A stretch of 21,288 nt of DNA from Bacteroidota bacterium. GTDB taxonomy: Bacteria; Bacteroidota; Bacteroidia; Bacteroidales; UBA932. Positions 7,302-14,809 of this stretch are shown here, piece by piece; position 1 is the first letter of the stretch; each line of letters begins with the position of its first letter. The stretch covers positions 1 to 21,288 of the forward strand of contig JAGDMC010000003.1 in the NCBI GenBank assembly GCA_017860395.1, read 5' to 3'. The notes under the pieces are model-generated. The model made no database searches and was not told where the DNA came from. It saw only the letters and a list, made by a program, of their open reading frames with translations. Position numbers and translations under genes: made by a program.

Positions 7302-7333
7302 TTTGCAGCTTACGCCATTTTTATGTAGCTTTG
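7302..7333 (+). promoter_or_regulatory. Canonical Bacteroidota -33/-7 promoter of rpoD
   Basis: TTTG at 7302-7305, a 20-base spacer, then TAGCTTTG at 7326-7333, which matches the TTTG / TAnnTTTG consensus in both boxes and spacing. The box ends 17 bases before the rpoD ATG at 7351, and the leader is AT-rich. The rest of the 117-base htrA-rpoD gap shows no clear terminator hairpin. This is the best promoter in the window and is of the type the encoded sigma factor itself recognises, so rpoD probably drives its own expression. Confidence 0.72.
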
Positions 7334-7350
7334 CAAGATAATATATATTC

Positions 7351-8211
7351 ATGAGACAGCTTAAGATAACAAAATCCATTACTAACAGGGAGAGTGCGTC
7401 TCTCGACAAGTATCTTCAGGAGATAGGGAGGGAAGAGCTCATAACAGTTGAAGATGAAGTTGAATTAGCACAACGGATAAGAAAAGGAGATCAGGAGGCA
7501 CTGGAAAAACTCACCAGGGCTAATCTGCGTTTCGTGGTATCTGTTGCAAAACAGTATCAGAATCAGGGCTTAAGCCTTCCCGACCTTATCAACGAAGGTA
7601 ATCTTGGCTTGATTAAAGCCGCTGAAAAATTCGATGAAACAAGAGGTTTTAAATTTATCTCCTATGCTGTATGGTGGATAAGACAATCAATTCTTCAGGC
7701 TCTTGCCGAGCAGTCAAGAATTGTTCGCCTTCCTCTCAATCAGGTAGGTTCGCTCAACAAGATAAATAAAGCACTTTCAAAATTTGAACAGGAAAACGAA
7801 AGACTTCCTTCGCCGGAAGAACTGGCTGTCATACTGGATATTCCAAGAGAAAAAATAGCAGATACACTTAGAGTGTCCGGCAGGCATGTGTCTGTTGATG
7901 CGCCATTTGTTGACGGTGAAGACAATAATCTTCTGGATGTCCTTCCTAACACAGATTCGCCTAACGCAGACAGAGGACTCTTAAATGAGTCATTAAATAA
8001 AGAGATTGAAAGAGCATTGTCTACTCTCACCGAAAGGGAGAGAGATATTGTAAAATATTTCTTTGGAATAGGATCAGTTGAAATGACACTTGAAGAAATT
8101 GGTGAGCATTTTGGCTTGACAAGAGAGAGGGTGAGGCAGATTAAAGAAAAGGCAATCAGAAGATTGCGTCACAGCGCCAGAAGTAAGCTCCTTAAATCTT
8201 ACCTTGGTTAA
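7351..8211 (+). CDS. rpoD: Primary RNA polymerase sigma factor, short Bacteroidota type
   Basis: Primary (housekeeping) sigma factor of 286 residues, which directs RNA polymerase to promoters. It begins [22 protein letters not shown], the standard start of Bacteroidota RpoD, and lacks region 1.1 and the long non-conserved insert of the E. coli protein. Region 1.2 lies at about 16-45. Region 2 runs about 50-120, with the core-binding and -10 recognition segment [19 protein letters not shown]. Region 3 is at about 130-205. Region 4 is at about 225-280, with the helix-turn-helix [20 protein letters not shown] that reads the -33 element. The unusual -33/-7 consensus of the phylum is read by this type of sigma. 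It has a strong promoter of its own. The next promoter's -33 TTG overlaps its final codons, so it is packed tightly against the M3 peptidase gene. Confidence 0.97.
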   Translation: MRQLKITKSITNRESASLDKYLQEIGREELITVEDEVELAQRIRKGDQEALEKLTRANLRFVVSVAKQYQNQGLSLPDLINEGNLGLIKAAEKFDETRGFKFISYAVWWIRQSILQALAEQSRIVRLPLNQVGSLNKINKALSKFEQENERLPSPEELAVILDIPREKIADTLRVSGRHVSVDAPFVDGEDNNLLDVLPNTDSPNADRGLLNESLNKEIERALSTLTERERDIVKYFFGIGSVEMTLEEIGEHFGLTRERVRQIKEKAIRRLRHSARSKLLKSYLG

Positions 8212-8232
8212 TAATCAACCTAAATAATTTTG
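8204..8232 (+). promoter_or_regulatory. Promoter of the M3 peptidase gene, -33 inside the rpoD 3' end
   Basis: TAATTTTG at 8225-8232 fully matches the -7 consensus. A TTG at 8204-8206, lying in the last rpoD codons, is 18 bases upstream as a -33 element. The -7 box ends only five bases before the ATG at 8238, so the transcript would begin at about the start codon. There is no terminator between rpoD and this gene, so read-through is also likely. Confidence 0.58.
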
Positions 8233-8237
8233 TTTAA

Positions 8238-10346
8238 ATGAAAAAACTTCTATTTGCCGTGATTGCAGCAGGTGCAATTATTACATCGTGTTCACAGCAG
8301 AAGTCTGCTGAGAACCCTCTTCTCGCAAAATGGGACACTCCTTTTGAAATCCCTCCATTTGAAAAAATTAAAATTGAGCATTTTATGCCTGCTTATGTTG
8401 AAGCCATGGCTCAGCACAAAGCTGAAATTGACTCTATCGTAAACAACACCGAGGCACCTACATTCGAAAACACAATTGTTGCCTATGACAATTCCGGTGA
8501 ATTACTGGATAAGATTTCTCCTGTTTTCTCAAATATAAGCGGAACAGCTTCAACTCCTGAAGTAATTGCGCTTGCAAAAGAATTATCTCCGCTGACAAGC
8601 AAACACTTTAACGAAATAAGCCTTAACCCTCTTCTGTTCCAAAGAGTAAAAGCAGTATATGAAAAAAGGGACTCACTTGGCCTTGATGCCGAACAGATGC
8701 GCCTGCTTACCGAAATGTACAAAGGTTTCGTAAGAAGCGGCGCAGACCTTTCTGAAGACAAAAAGAATGAACTTAAGAAGATAAACGAAGAAATATCTGC
8801 TCTTCAGCTGCAATTTGGACAAAACCTTCTCGCCGAAACAGATGCTTTCAAACTTATTATTGACAAAGAAGAAAACCTTGCTGGAATTTCGGAGTCGCTA
8901 AGAGCGTCAGCTCTTAAAAGAGGTGAAAAAGATTCAACAACTGCCGGAAAATGGGTGTTTGGTCTTGACAACCCAAGCGTAATGCCTTTTTTACAGCAGT
9001 CTTCAAATACGGATCTCAGAAAACAGATTTTTGAGGCTTATCTTAACAGATGTAACAACAATAACGAGTTTGACAACAAAGATGTCATTAAAAAACTTGT
9101 CGATTTAAGACTTAAACGGGCTAAATTACTTGGTTTCGAAAACTATGCCCAATATCAGCTTGAAGAAAGAATGGCAAAAACGCCTGAGGCTGTTTATGAA
9201 CTTTTGAATAAAATCTGGACACCTGCACTTGCTGCAGCCAGGAAAGAACTTACCGACATGAGTGCTATTGCTGTATCAGAAGGCAATACTGCACCTCTTG
9301 AGTCATCTGACTGGAGATTCTATTTTGAAAAATCAATGGCTAAAAAGTTCAATCTTAACGATTCCGAACTTCGTCCTTATTTTAAACTTGAAAATGTGAG
9401 AGAAGGAATCTTCTATGTAGCAAACCAGTTATATGGAATAACATTCACACAGGTTAATAATGTTCCGCTTCCTAGTCCTGAAGCAACTGCTTTTGAGTGC
9501 AAAGATGCAGACGGATCTCATCTTGGAATCCTGTTTATGGATATGTTTGCCCGCCCGGGAGAAAAAAGAGGCGGAGCATGGTGCAGCGGTTTCCGTTCAC
9601 AAACATATAAGGATGGTAAAAAAGTTACCCCTCTTGTTATTATTGTAGGCAATTTTACCAGACCTGTTGGTGAAGACCCTGCTTTACTAAGTACTGATGA
9701 GGCAGAAACTTACTTCCACGAATTTGGACATGCACTTGCAAGCCTGCTAAAAGATGTTCATTACAATGGAGTAGGGGGTATGACAAGGGATTTTGTTGAA
9801 CTTCCATCGCAAATCATGGAACACTGGGCATTTGAACCTCAGGTGCTTAAAGTTTATGCAAAACACTATAAAACCGGTGAAGTAATTCCACAGGAACTTA
9901 TTGACAAAATGGTAAATGCAGGCAAATACGGACAGGGATTTGCAACAACTGAATATCTTGCAGCTTCTTTCCTTGATATGGATTTCCACGTTCTTAAAGA
10001 AATCCCTGCTAATCTTGATGTTCTTGCTTTTGAAGCAAAATCATTAGGCGACAGAGGTCTAATTTCGCAGATACCTCCAAGGTACAGAAGTACATATTTT
10101 AGTCACACATTTGGCGGCGGATATACTGCAGGTTACTACTCATATATTTGGGCCGAAGTACTCGACAGCGATGCATATCAGGCATTCGTTGAGACTAAAG
10201 ACATATTTAACAAAGAGGTTGCAGCCAAGTTCAGAAAAGAGATTCTTGCCAGAGCCGGACAGGACGAAGCGATGACTCTTTACGTGAACTTCAGGGGAAG
10301 CAAACCAGGTATTGGTGCGTTGTTGAAAAATCGTGGTCTGAACTAA
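8238..10346 (+). CDS. M3 family zinc metallopeptidase lipoprotein (Dcp/oligopeptidase A-like)
   Basis: Zinc metallopeptidase of the M3 family (peptidyl-dipeptidase Dcp / oligopeptidase A), which trims short peptides. 702 residues. The N-terminus is a lipoprotein signal with lipobox I-T-S-C (cysteine about residue 18), so the enzyme is exported and lipid-anchored, unlike the cytoplasmic E. coli enzymes. The zinc site is H494-E-F-G-H498, with the third ligand E521 in RDFVELPSQ. The substrate-binding loop GGGYTAGYYSYIWAEVLDSD is intact near the C-terminus. The RDFVE context is closer to Dcp than to oligopeptidase A, but I would not fix the exact specificity. A likely role is final digestion of peptides for amino-acid fermentation, which fits the nearby amino-acid symporter. 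A strong terminator follows the gene. Confidence 0.93.
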   Translation: MKKLLFAVIAAGAIITSCSQQKSAENPLLAKWDTPFEIPPFEKIKIEHFMPAYVEAMAQHKAEIDSIVNNTEAPTFENTIVAYDNSGELLDKISPVFSNISGTASTPEVIALAKELSPLTSKHFNEISLNPLLFQRVKAVYEKRDSLGLDAEQMRLLTEMYKGFVRSGADLSEDKKNELKKINEEISALQLQFGQNLLAETDAFKLIIDKEENLAGISESLRASALKRGEKDSTTAGKWVFGLDNPSVMPFLQQSSNTDLRKQIFEAYLNRCNNNNEFDNKDVIKKLVDLRLKRAKLLGFENYAQYQLEERMAKTPEAVYELLNKIWTPALAAARKELTDMSAIAVSEGNTAPLESSDWRFYFEKSMAKKFNLNDSELRPYFKLENVREGIFYVANQLYGITFTQVNNVPLPSPEATAFECKDADGSHLGILFMDMFARPGEKRGGAWCSGFRSQTYKDGKKVTPLVIIVGNFTRPVGEDPALLSTDEAETYFHEFGHALASLLKDVHYNGVGGMTRDFVELPSQIMEHWAFEPQVLKVYAKHYKTGEVIPQELIDKMVNAGKYGQGFATTEYLAASFLDMDFHVLKEIPANLDVLAFEAKSLGDRGLISQIPPRYRSTYFSHTFGGGYTAGYYSYIWAEVLDSDAYQAFVETKDIFNKEVAAKFRKEILARAGQDEAMTLYVNFRGSKPGIGALLKNRGLN

Positions 10347-10370
10347 AAAAAAATCAATATTTTCATAAAA

Positions 10371-10399
10371 GAAGGGAGCCCGAAAGGCTCCTTTTTTTT
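10371..10399 (+). terminator. Intrinsic terminator after the M3 peptidase gene
   Basis: Stem GGAGCC (10375-10380) / GGCTCC (10386-10391) closed by the loop CGAAA, extendable by a G-T and two A-T pairs, followed by eight T's (10392-10399). The last T of the tract is also the first base of the next gene's -7 box, so termination and reinitiation are directly fused. Confidence 0.85.
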
Positions 10400-10406
10400 A
10401 TATTTG
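10399..10406 (+). promoter_or_regulatory. -7 box of the antiporter gene
   Basis: TATATTTG fully matches TAnnTTTG and ends three bases before the ATG at 10410. The expected -33 position (about 10375-10378) falls within the terminator hairpin and does not match TTG. The predicted transcript would start at the initiation codon. Confidence 0.5.
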
Positions 10407-10409
10407 TAT

Positions 10410-11630
10410 ATGGTACTGACAGCGGAAAATATACTGTTTATTGGTTCGGTTCTTCTATTTATAAGTATTCTTGCAGGGAGGGCTGCAAATCTCTTCGGCG
10501 TTCCTGTTTTGCTTCTATTCCTTGCCGTAGGGATGGTATTTGGAACCGATGGTTTTGGAATTCAGTTCAGTAACCCTCATATTGCTCAGTTTATAGGCAA
10601 TGCTGCGCTAAGCATTATCCTGTTCTCCGGCGGAATGGACACAAAGTTTTCTGAAATAAGGCCTGTGCTTGCTCCGGGAATCGTACTGTCTACACTTGGT
10701 GTTTTGCTGACAACCCTCTTCACCGCCGTAATTATTTATTATTTTACAGCCTGGCTTCCTGCCTTTCCCGGACTATCAATAGCTGAATCTCTTCTTCTTG
10801 CATCAATTATGTCTTCTACCGATTCAGCATCGGTATTTTCAATTCTCAGATCAAAGGGAACAAAACTTAAACAAAATTTAAAGCCTTTACTGGAACTTGA
10901 AAGCGGAAGTAATGACCCAATGGCCTATATGCTTACAATTCTTTTTATTGAAATGATTCTTACAGGTGAAACAGGGATTGGACATTTTATTTTTAAATTT
11001 ATTGTTCAGTTTGCAGTGGGTGCTATTTCCGGATATATTCTTGCAAAACTTCTGATTCTTATTACGAAGCGAATAAATGTAGAAAACAGTTCGGCATATC
11101 ATATTATGTTACTTGCCTCTGTCTTTTTTATTCAATCCGGAACAGGTTTTATATATGGTAACGGGTTCCTTGCAGTTTATATTGCCGGACTTGTAATTGG
11201 AAATAATAAACAAAATAAGAATGCGAGCGCAAGTGCTTTCTTTGACAGTTTTGCATGGCTGAGTCAATTGGTTTTGTTCCTTACTTTGGGTTTGTTTGTA
11301 AACCCGGGAGATCTTATTGCTATTGTTTCCATTGGTTTGATAATTGCATTCGGAATGACTCTCATTTCAAGACCTTTCTCGGTGTTTATTGCGCTATTGC
11401 CTTTCAAAAATTTCACAATCAATGCAAGACATTATATCTCATGGGTTGGGCTTAAAGGGGCTGTACCAATCGTTTTTGCGACTTATCCGCTTATTGCCGG
11501 TCTTAAAAACGCACAATTGATGTTTGACATTGTCTTCTTTGTTACACTTCTATCATTACTCATTCAGGGAACAACTGTATTCTTTTCTGCAAAGAGACTC
11601 TCTTTGACGTCAGATGGAGATGCTGATTGA
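10410..11630 (+). CDS. CPA1-type cation/proton antiporter (CvrA/NhaP2-like), membrane domain only
   Basis: Inner-membrane monovalent cation/proton antiporter of the CPA1 family, nearest in pattern to the K+/H+ antiporter NhaP2 (CvrA). 406 residues with about 12-13 hydrophobic segments. Ion-path residues are present: T137-D138 in SSTDSASVFSIL, and N168-D169 in LELESGSNDPMA. The sequence stops shortly after the last membrane segment (SLLIQGTTVFF) with a short polar tail, so it lacks the TrkA-C/RCK_C and CorC-like cytoplasmic domains of the 578-residue E. coli protein. Only 41 bases separate it from the next gene, so no detached tail is hidden there. Start: ATG 10410 rather than TTG 10404, which lies in the -7 box. 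It probably serves K+ or Na+ and pH homeostasis; the ion is not determined. Confidence 0.86.
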   Translation: MVLTAENILFIGSVLLFISILAGRAANLFGVPVLLLFLAVGMVFGTDGFGIQFSNPHIAQFIGNAALSIILFSGGMDTKFSEIRPVLAPGIVLSTLGVLLTTLFTAVIIYYFTAWLPAFPGLSIAESLLLASIMSSTDSASVFSILRSKGTKLKQNLKPLLELESGSNDPMAYMLTILFIEMILTGETGIGHFIFKFIVQFAVGAISGYILAKLLILITKRINVENSSAYHIMLLASVFFIQSGTGFIYGNGFLAVYIAGLVIGNNKQNKNASASAFFDSFAWLSQLVLFLTLGLFVNPGDLIAIVSIGLIIAFGMTLISRPFSVFIALLPFKNFTINARHYISWVGLKGAVPIVFATYPLIAGLKNAQLMFDIVFFVTLLSLLIQGTTVFFSAKRLSLTSDGDAD

Positions 11631-11641
11631 ATTCTAAATAC

Positions 11642-11649
11642 TATCTTTG
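11642..11649 (+). promoter_or_regulatory. -7 box of the AGCS symporter / argS unit
   Basis: TATCTTTG fully matches TAnnTTTG, in the short gap after the antiporter gene and 22 bases before the ATG at 11672. No -33 TTG sits at the usual spacing. It probably drives the symporter and the closely following argS and ygiQ-like genes. Confidence 0.48.
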
Positions 11650-11671
11650 TCCGAACTTAAAATTTATTTAA

Positions 11672-13024
11672 ATGACTGACTTCTGGCAGCTGATAGGCAA
11701 CCTGATTGTTGACTTCGGCAATTGGGTCTGGGGAATGCCCCTGTTTCTTCTTTTAATCGGCGGTGGTTTAGGATTTCTTATCTATTCCGGTTTTGTTCCT
11801 TTTCGATATTATGGCAGAGCCATCAGGTCTCTTAGAAAAAAAGAGGATGATGCTCCCGGACAAATTAGTTCATTTGAAGCACTTGCAAGCGCAATAGCTT
11901 CTACTGTTGGTATGGGTAACATCTCAGGTGTAGCAGTAGCTATAACTATGGGTGGCCCGGGAACAATTTTCTGGATGTGGGTAAGTGCCATTGTTGGTAT
12001 GGCAACAAAGTTTTTTGAGGGGAGTCTTACAATTATGTTTAAGGGTAAGGATTCGGCCGGTGAGCCACAGGGGGGGCCTATGTATATGATAACAGAAGGT
12101 CTTGGAAAAAAGTGGAGGCCAATGGCTGTCTTTTTCTCTGTTTTCGGACTTATAGGCACGCTTTGCCTTATGCAGGCAAACCAGCTGACAGAGGCTTTTA
12201 CAACGGTTATTACAACACCGATGGGAATAGAAAGCAGCTTTGGACTAAAGCTTATTATTGGAGTAATTATATGTGTTATAGTTTCGGTTGTTATACTCGG
12301 AGGTATTCAAAGAATTTCAAAAGTATCGGCTAAACTTGTACCCACTATGGTTGGCATGTATTTTCTTCTTGTTGGATACATAGTTGTTACGAATCTTTCT
12401 GTAGTACCGGATGTGTTTTATTCGATTTTTGCAGGTGCATTTGAATTTAAGGCTGGTCTTGGAGGACTTGCCGGTTCGGCAATTGTTATTGGAGCCAGGC
12501 GTGCTGCATTCGTAAACGAGGCTGGTGTAGGTACAGCATCAATGATGCACGGTGCCTCAAAAAATACACAGCCGATTAGAGAGGGACTTGTGGCAATGAT
12601 AGGCCCTTCAATTGACTCAGGTCTGGTATGTACGCTCACTGCTCTTGCAATACTAATTAATGCTCAGTATGATGTGACGCAACTGCAGGGTATTCAGATG
12701 GCGATGAATTCTTTCGAAGCATCGATTCCAGGTGTTGGACATTACCTGTTGCTTATCATGGCAATAATCTTTGCATTTTCAACAATGTTCTCATACTCAT
12801 ATTACGGAGTGAAGTGTACAAATTTCTTATTCGGCGCAAAATATGCACACTATTACAACTATTTTTTCCTTATTATGTTAGTAGTAGGTGCTGTTATATC
12901 GCTTGATGTTGTTGTTGGGATTATTGACAGTGCATACGCTCTAATGGCAATACCTACGATGATTACTTTAATTATTCTTGCTCCTAAAGTTAAAAAGGAG
13001 ATGAAAATTTATTTTAAAAAATAG
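11672..13024 (+). CDS. Alanine/glycine:cation symporter (AGCS family)
   Basis: Sodium-coupled (or proton-coupled) importer of alanine or glycine in the inner membrane. 450 residues, normal for the family, with about ten to eleven hydrophobic helices. The family signature is present: SFEALASAIASTVGMGNISGV near residues 65-86, GGPGTIFWMW just after, and the second conserved block GARRAAFVNEAGVGTASM around residue 275. It ends in a short basic cytoplasmic tail. A -7 box lies 22 bases upstream, and only five bases separate its stop from argS, so the symporter, argS and the ygiQ-like gene are probably cotranscribed. The linkage to argS is likely incidental. The family is certain; the amino acid carried cannot be told from sequence. 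Confidence 0.93.
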   Translation: MTDFWQLIGNLIVDFGNWVWGMPLFLLLIGGGLGFLIYSGFVPFRYYGRAIRSLRKKEDDAPGQISSFEALASAIASTVGMGNISGVAVAITMGGPGTIFWMWVSAIVGMATKFFEGSLTIMFKGKDSAGEPQGGPMYMITEGLGKKWRPMAVFFSVFGLIGTLCLMQANQLTEAFTTVITTPMGIESSFGLKLIIGVIICVIVSVVILGGIQRISKVSAKLVPTMVGMYFLLVGYIVVTNLSVVPDVFYSIFAGAFEFKAGLGGLAGSAIVIGARRAAFVNEAGVGTASMMHGASKNTQPIREGLVAMIGPSIDSGLVCTLTALAILINAQYDVTQLQGIQMAMNSFEASIPGVGHYLLLIMAIIFAFSTMFSYSYYGVKCTNFLFGAKYAHYYNYFFLIMLVVGAVISLDVVVGIIDSAYALMAIPTMITLIILAPKVKKEMKIYFKK

Positions 13025-13029
13025 TTTAG

Positions 13030-14808
13030 ATGAATCCCGAGAAACTAATTTTGTCAAAACTGAAAGAAGCTGTCTCTGTGCTTTACGGTCAAAATCCGGA
13101 AGAGAGTATGCTGCAAACTCAGGCTACCCGAAAGGAATTTGCAGGAGATATAACAATAGTAGTATTTCCTCTTCTTAAAATTTCAAAAAAATCGCCTGAA
13201 GAGACATCACGTGAAATTGGTGAATATCTTACTTCAAACAGTAATGAAATTGAAAGTTATAATGTAGTAAAGGGTTTTTTGAATATAAAACTCTCAAATA
13301 ACTACTGGCTCGATATTTTCAGCAAAATTTCTCTTAGCAAAGACTGGGGGCAGCACCCATCATCCGGCAAAAGTGTAATGGTTGAATACTCTTCTCCAAA
13401 CACAAACAAGCCCCTGCATTTAGGACATATAAGGAACAATCTTCTTGGCTGGTCCGTTGCCAAATTGCTTGAAGCTAACGGACACAAGGTTTATAAAGTT
13501 AACCTCGTAAACGACAGGGGAATTCATATTTGTAAATCCATGCTGGCATGGCAAAAAACGGCTAACGGAGAGACTCCCGCAAGTTCCGGTTTAAAAGGTG
13601 ATCACCTTGTTGGAAAGTATTATGTTATTTTTAACAATATGCTCAAGGAAGAGGTGAACGGCCTTGTTGCCTCAGGAATGGAAAAAGAGGAAGCAGAAAA
13701 ATGCGCTCCTTTGATGAAGGAGGCGCAGGAGATGCTTGTTAAGTGGGAGAAAGGAGACGAAGCAGTTGTGAACCTGTGGAAAATGATGAATTCGTGGGTT
13801 TATGAAGGATTTGACGAAACTTATAAGAGGCTTGGAGTTGACTTTGACAAAACATATTACGAGTCTCAAACATATTTGCTGGGAAAAGCTCTTGTTGGAG
13901 AAGGTTTGAAAAAAGGTGTTTTTTATACTAAGGAGAATGGATCAGTATGGTGTGATCTTACCCCCGACGGCCTTGATGAAAAATTGCTTTTAAGATCCGA
14001 CGGAACCTCTGTTTACATGACTCAGGATTTAGGTACGGCTCATCAGCGGTTTTCCGAATACCGTCTGGATGAACTTATCTATGTTGTAGGAAATGAACAG
14101 AATTATCACTTTCAGGTATTAAAACATATTTTAAGAAAACTTGGATTTGAATGGTCCGATTCTATTTTTCACTTGTCATACGGTATGGTAGAATTGCCGG
14201 AAGGCAAAATGAAATCCAGAGAGGGCACTGTCGTTGATGCAGATGACCTTATTGCAAATATGGTTGATACCGCAAGAGAAACATCTCTGGAACTCGGAAA
14301 ACTGGAAAATTTAAGCGAAGAAGAGCAGAATAAGGTATTTGAAATGCTTGGATTGGGAGCTTTGAAGTATTTTATTATTAAAGTTGACCCGAAGAAAACC
14401 ATGCTTTTCGATCCTAAGGAATCGATTGATTTCAATGGTAATACAGGCCCTTTCATTCAGTACACCCATGCAAGAATAAAATCAATTTTACGGAAGGCTT
14501 CCGAACTGAGCATTTCTCCCGATTTTTCAGGTGCACCGCTCATTCAGAAAGAGGTGGAAATAATTAAACTGCTAAACAATTTTCCTGAAAAAATAGGTGA
14601 AGCAGGTGAAGCTCATTCTCCGGCATTAATTGCAAACTATGCATATGAACTTGCAAAGGAGTTTAACCAGTATTATCACGAAGTCTCAATATTAAAAGAG
14701 GAGAATTCAATGGCGAGGTCCCAGCGGCTTGTGCTTATTGATTCAATAGCCAGAGTATTATCAAAGGCAATGGGTATTTTGGGAATTACCCTGCCTGAGA
14801 GAATGTAA
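13030..14808 (+). CDS. argS: Arginyl-tRNA synthetase
   Basis: Class I aminoacyl-tRNA synthetase that charges tRNA-Arg with arginine in the cytoplasm. 592 residues, typical length. An N-terminal Add-1 tRNA-binding domain (about 1-110) contains FAGDITIVVFPL. The HIGH motif is H130-L-G-H133 in NKPLHLGHIRNN. The KMSKS-equivalent is K393-M-K-S-R397 in EGKMKSREGTVV, the relaxed form common in ArgRS. The DALR anticodon-binding domain is at the C-terminus, with FIQYTHARIKSILRKA and a final IARVLSKAMGILGI. The ATG at 13030 is five bases after the symporter stop. The next start codon follows one base after this gene's stop, implying tight coupling. Confidence 0.97.
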   Translation: MNPEKLILSKLKEAVSVLYGQNPEESMLQTQATRKEFAGDITIVVFPLLKISKKSPEETSREIGEYLTSNSNEIESYNVVKGFLNIKLSNNYWLDIFSKISLSKDWGQHPSSGKSVMVEYSSPNTNKPLHLGHIRNNLLGWSVAKLLEANGHKVYKVNLVNDRGIHICKSMLAWQKTANGETPASSGLKGDHLVGKYYVIFNNMLKEEVNGLVASGMEKEEAEKCAPLMKEAQEMLVKWEKGDEAVVNLWKMMNSWVYEGFDETYKRLGVDFDKTYYESQTYLLGKALVGEGLKKGVFYTKENGSVWCDLTPDGLDEKLLLRSDGTSVYMTQDLGTAHQRFSEYRLDELIYVVGNEQNYHFQVLKHILRKLGFEWSDSIFHLSYGMVELPEGKMKSREGTVVDADDLIANMVDTARETSLELGKLENLSEEEQNKVFEMLGLGALKYFIIKVDPKKTMLFDPKESIDFNGNTGPFIQYTHARIKSILRKASELSISPDFSGAPLIQKEVEIIKLLNNFPEKIGEAGEAHSPALIANYAYELAKEFNQYYHEVSILKEENSMARSQRLVLIDSIARVLSKAMGILGITLPERM

Positions 14809-14809
14809 A

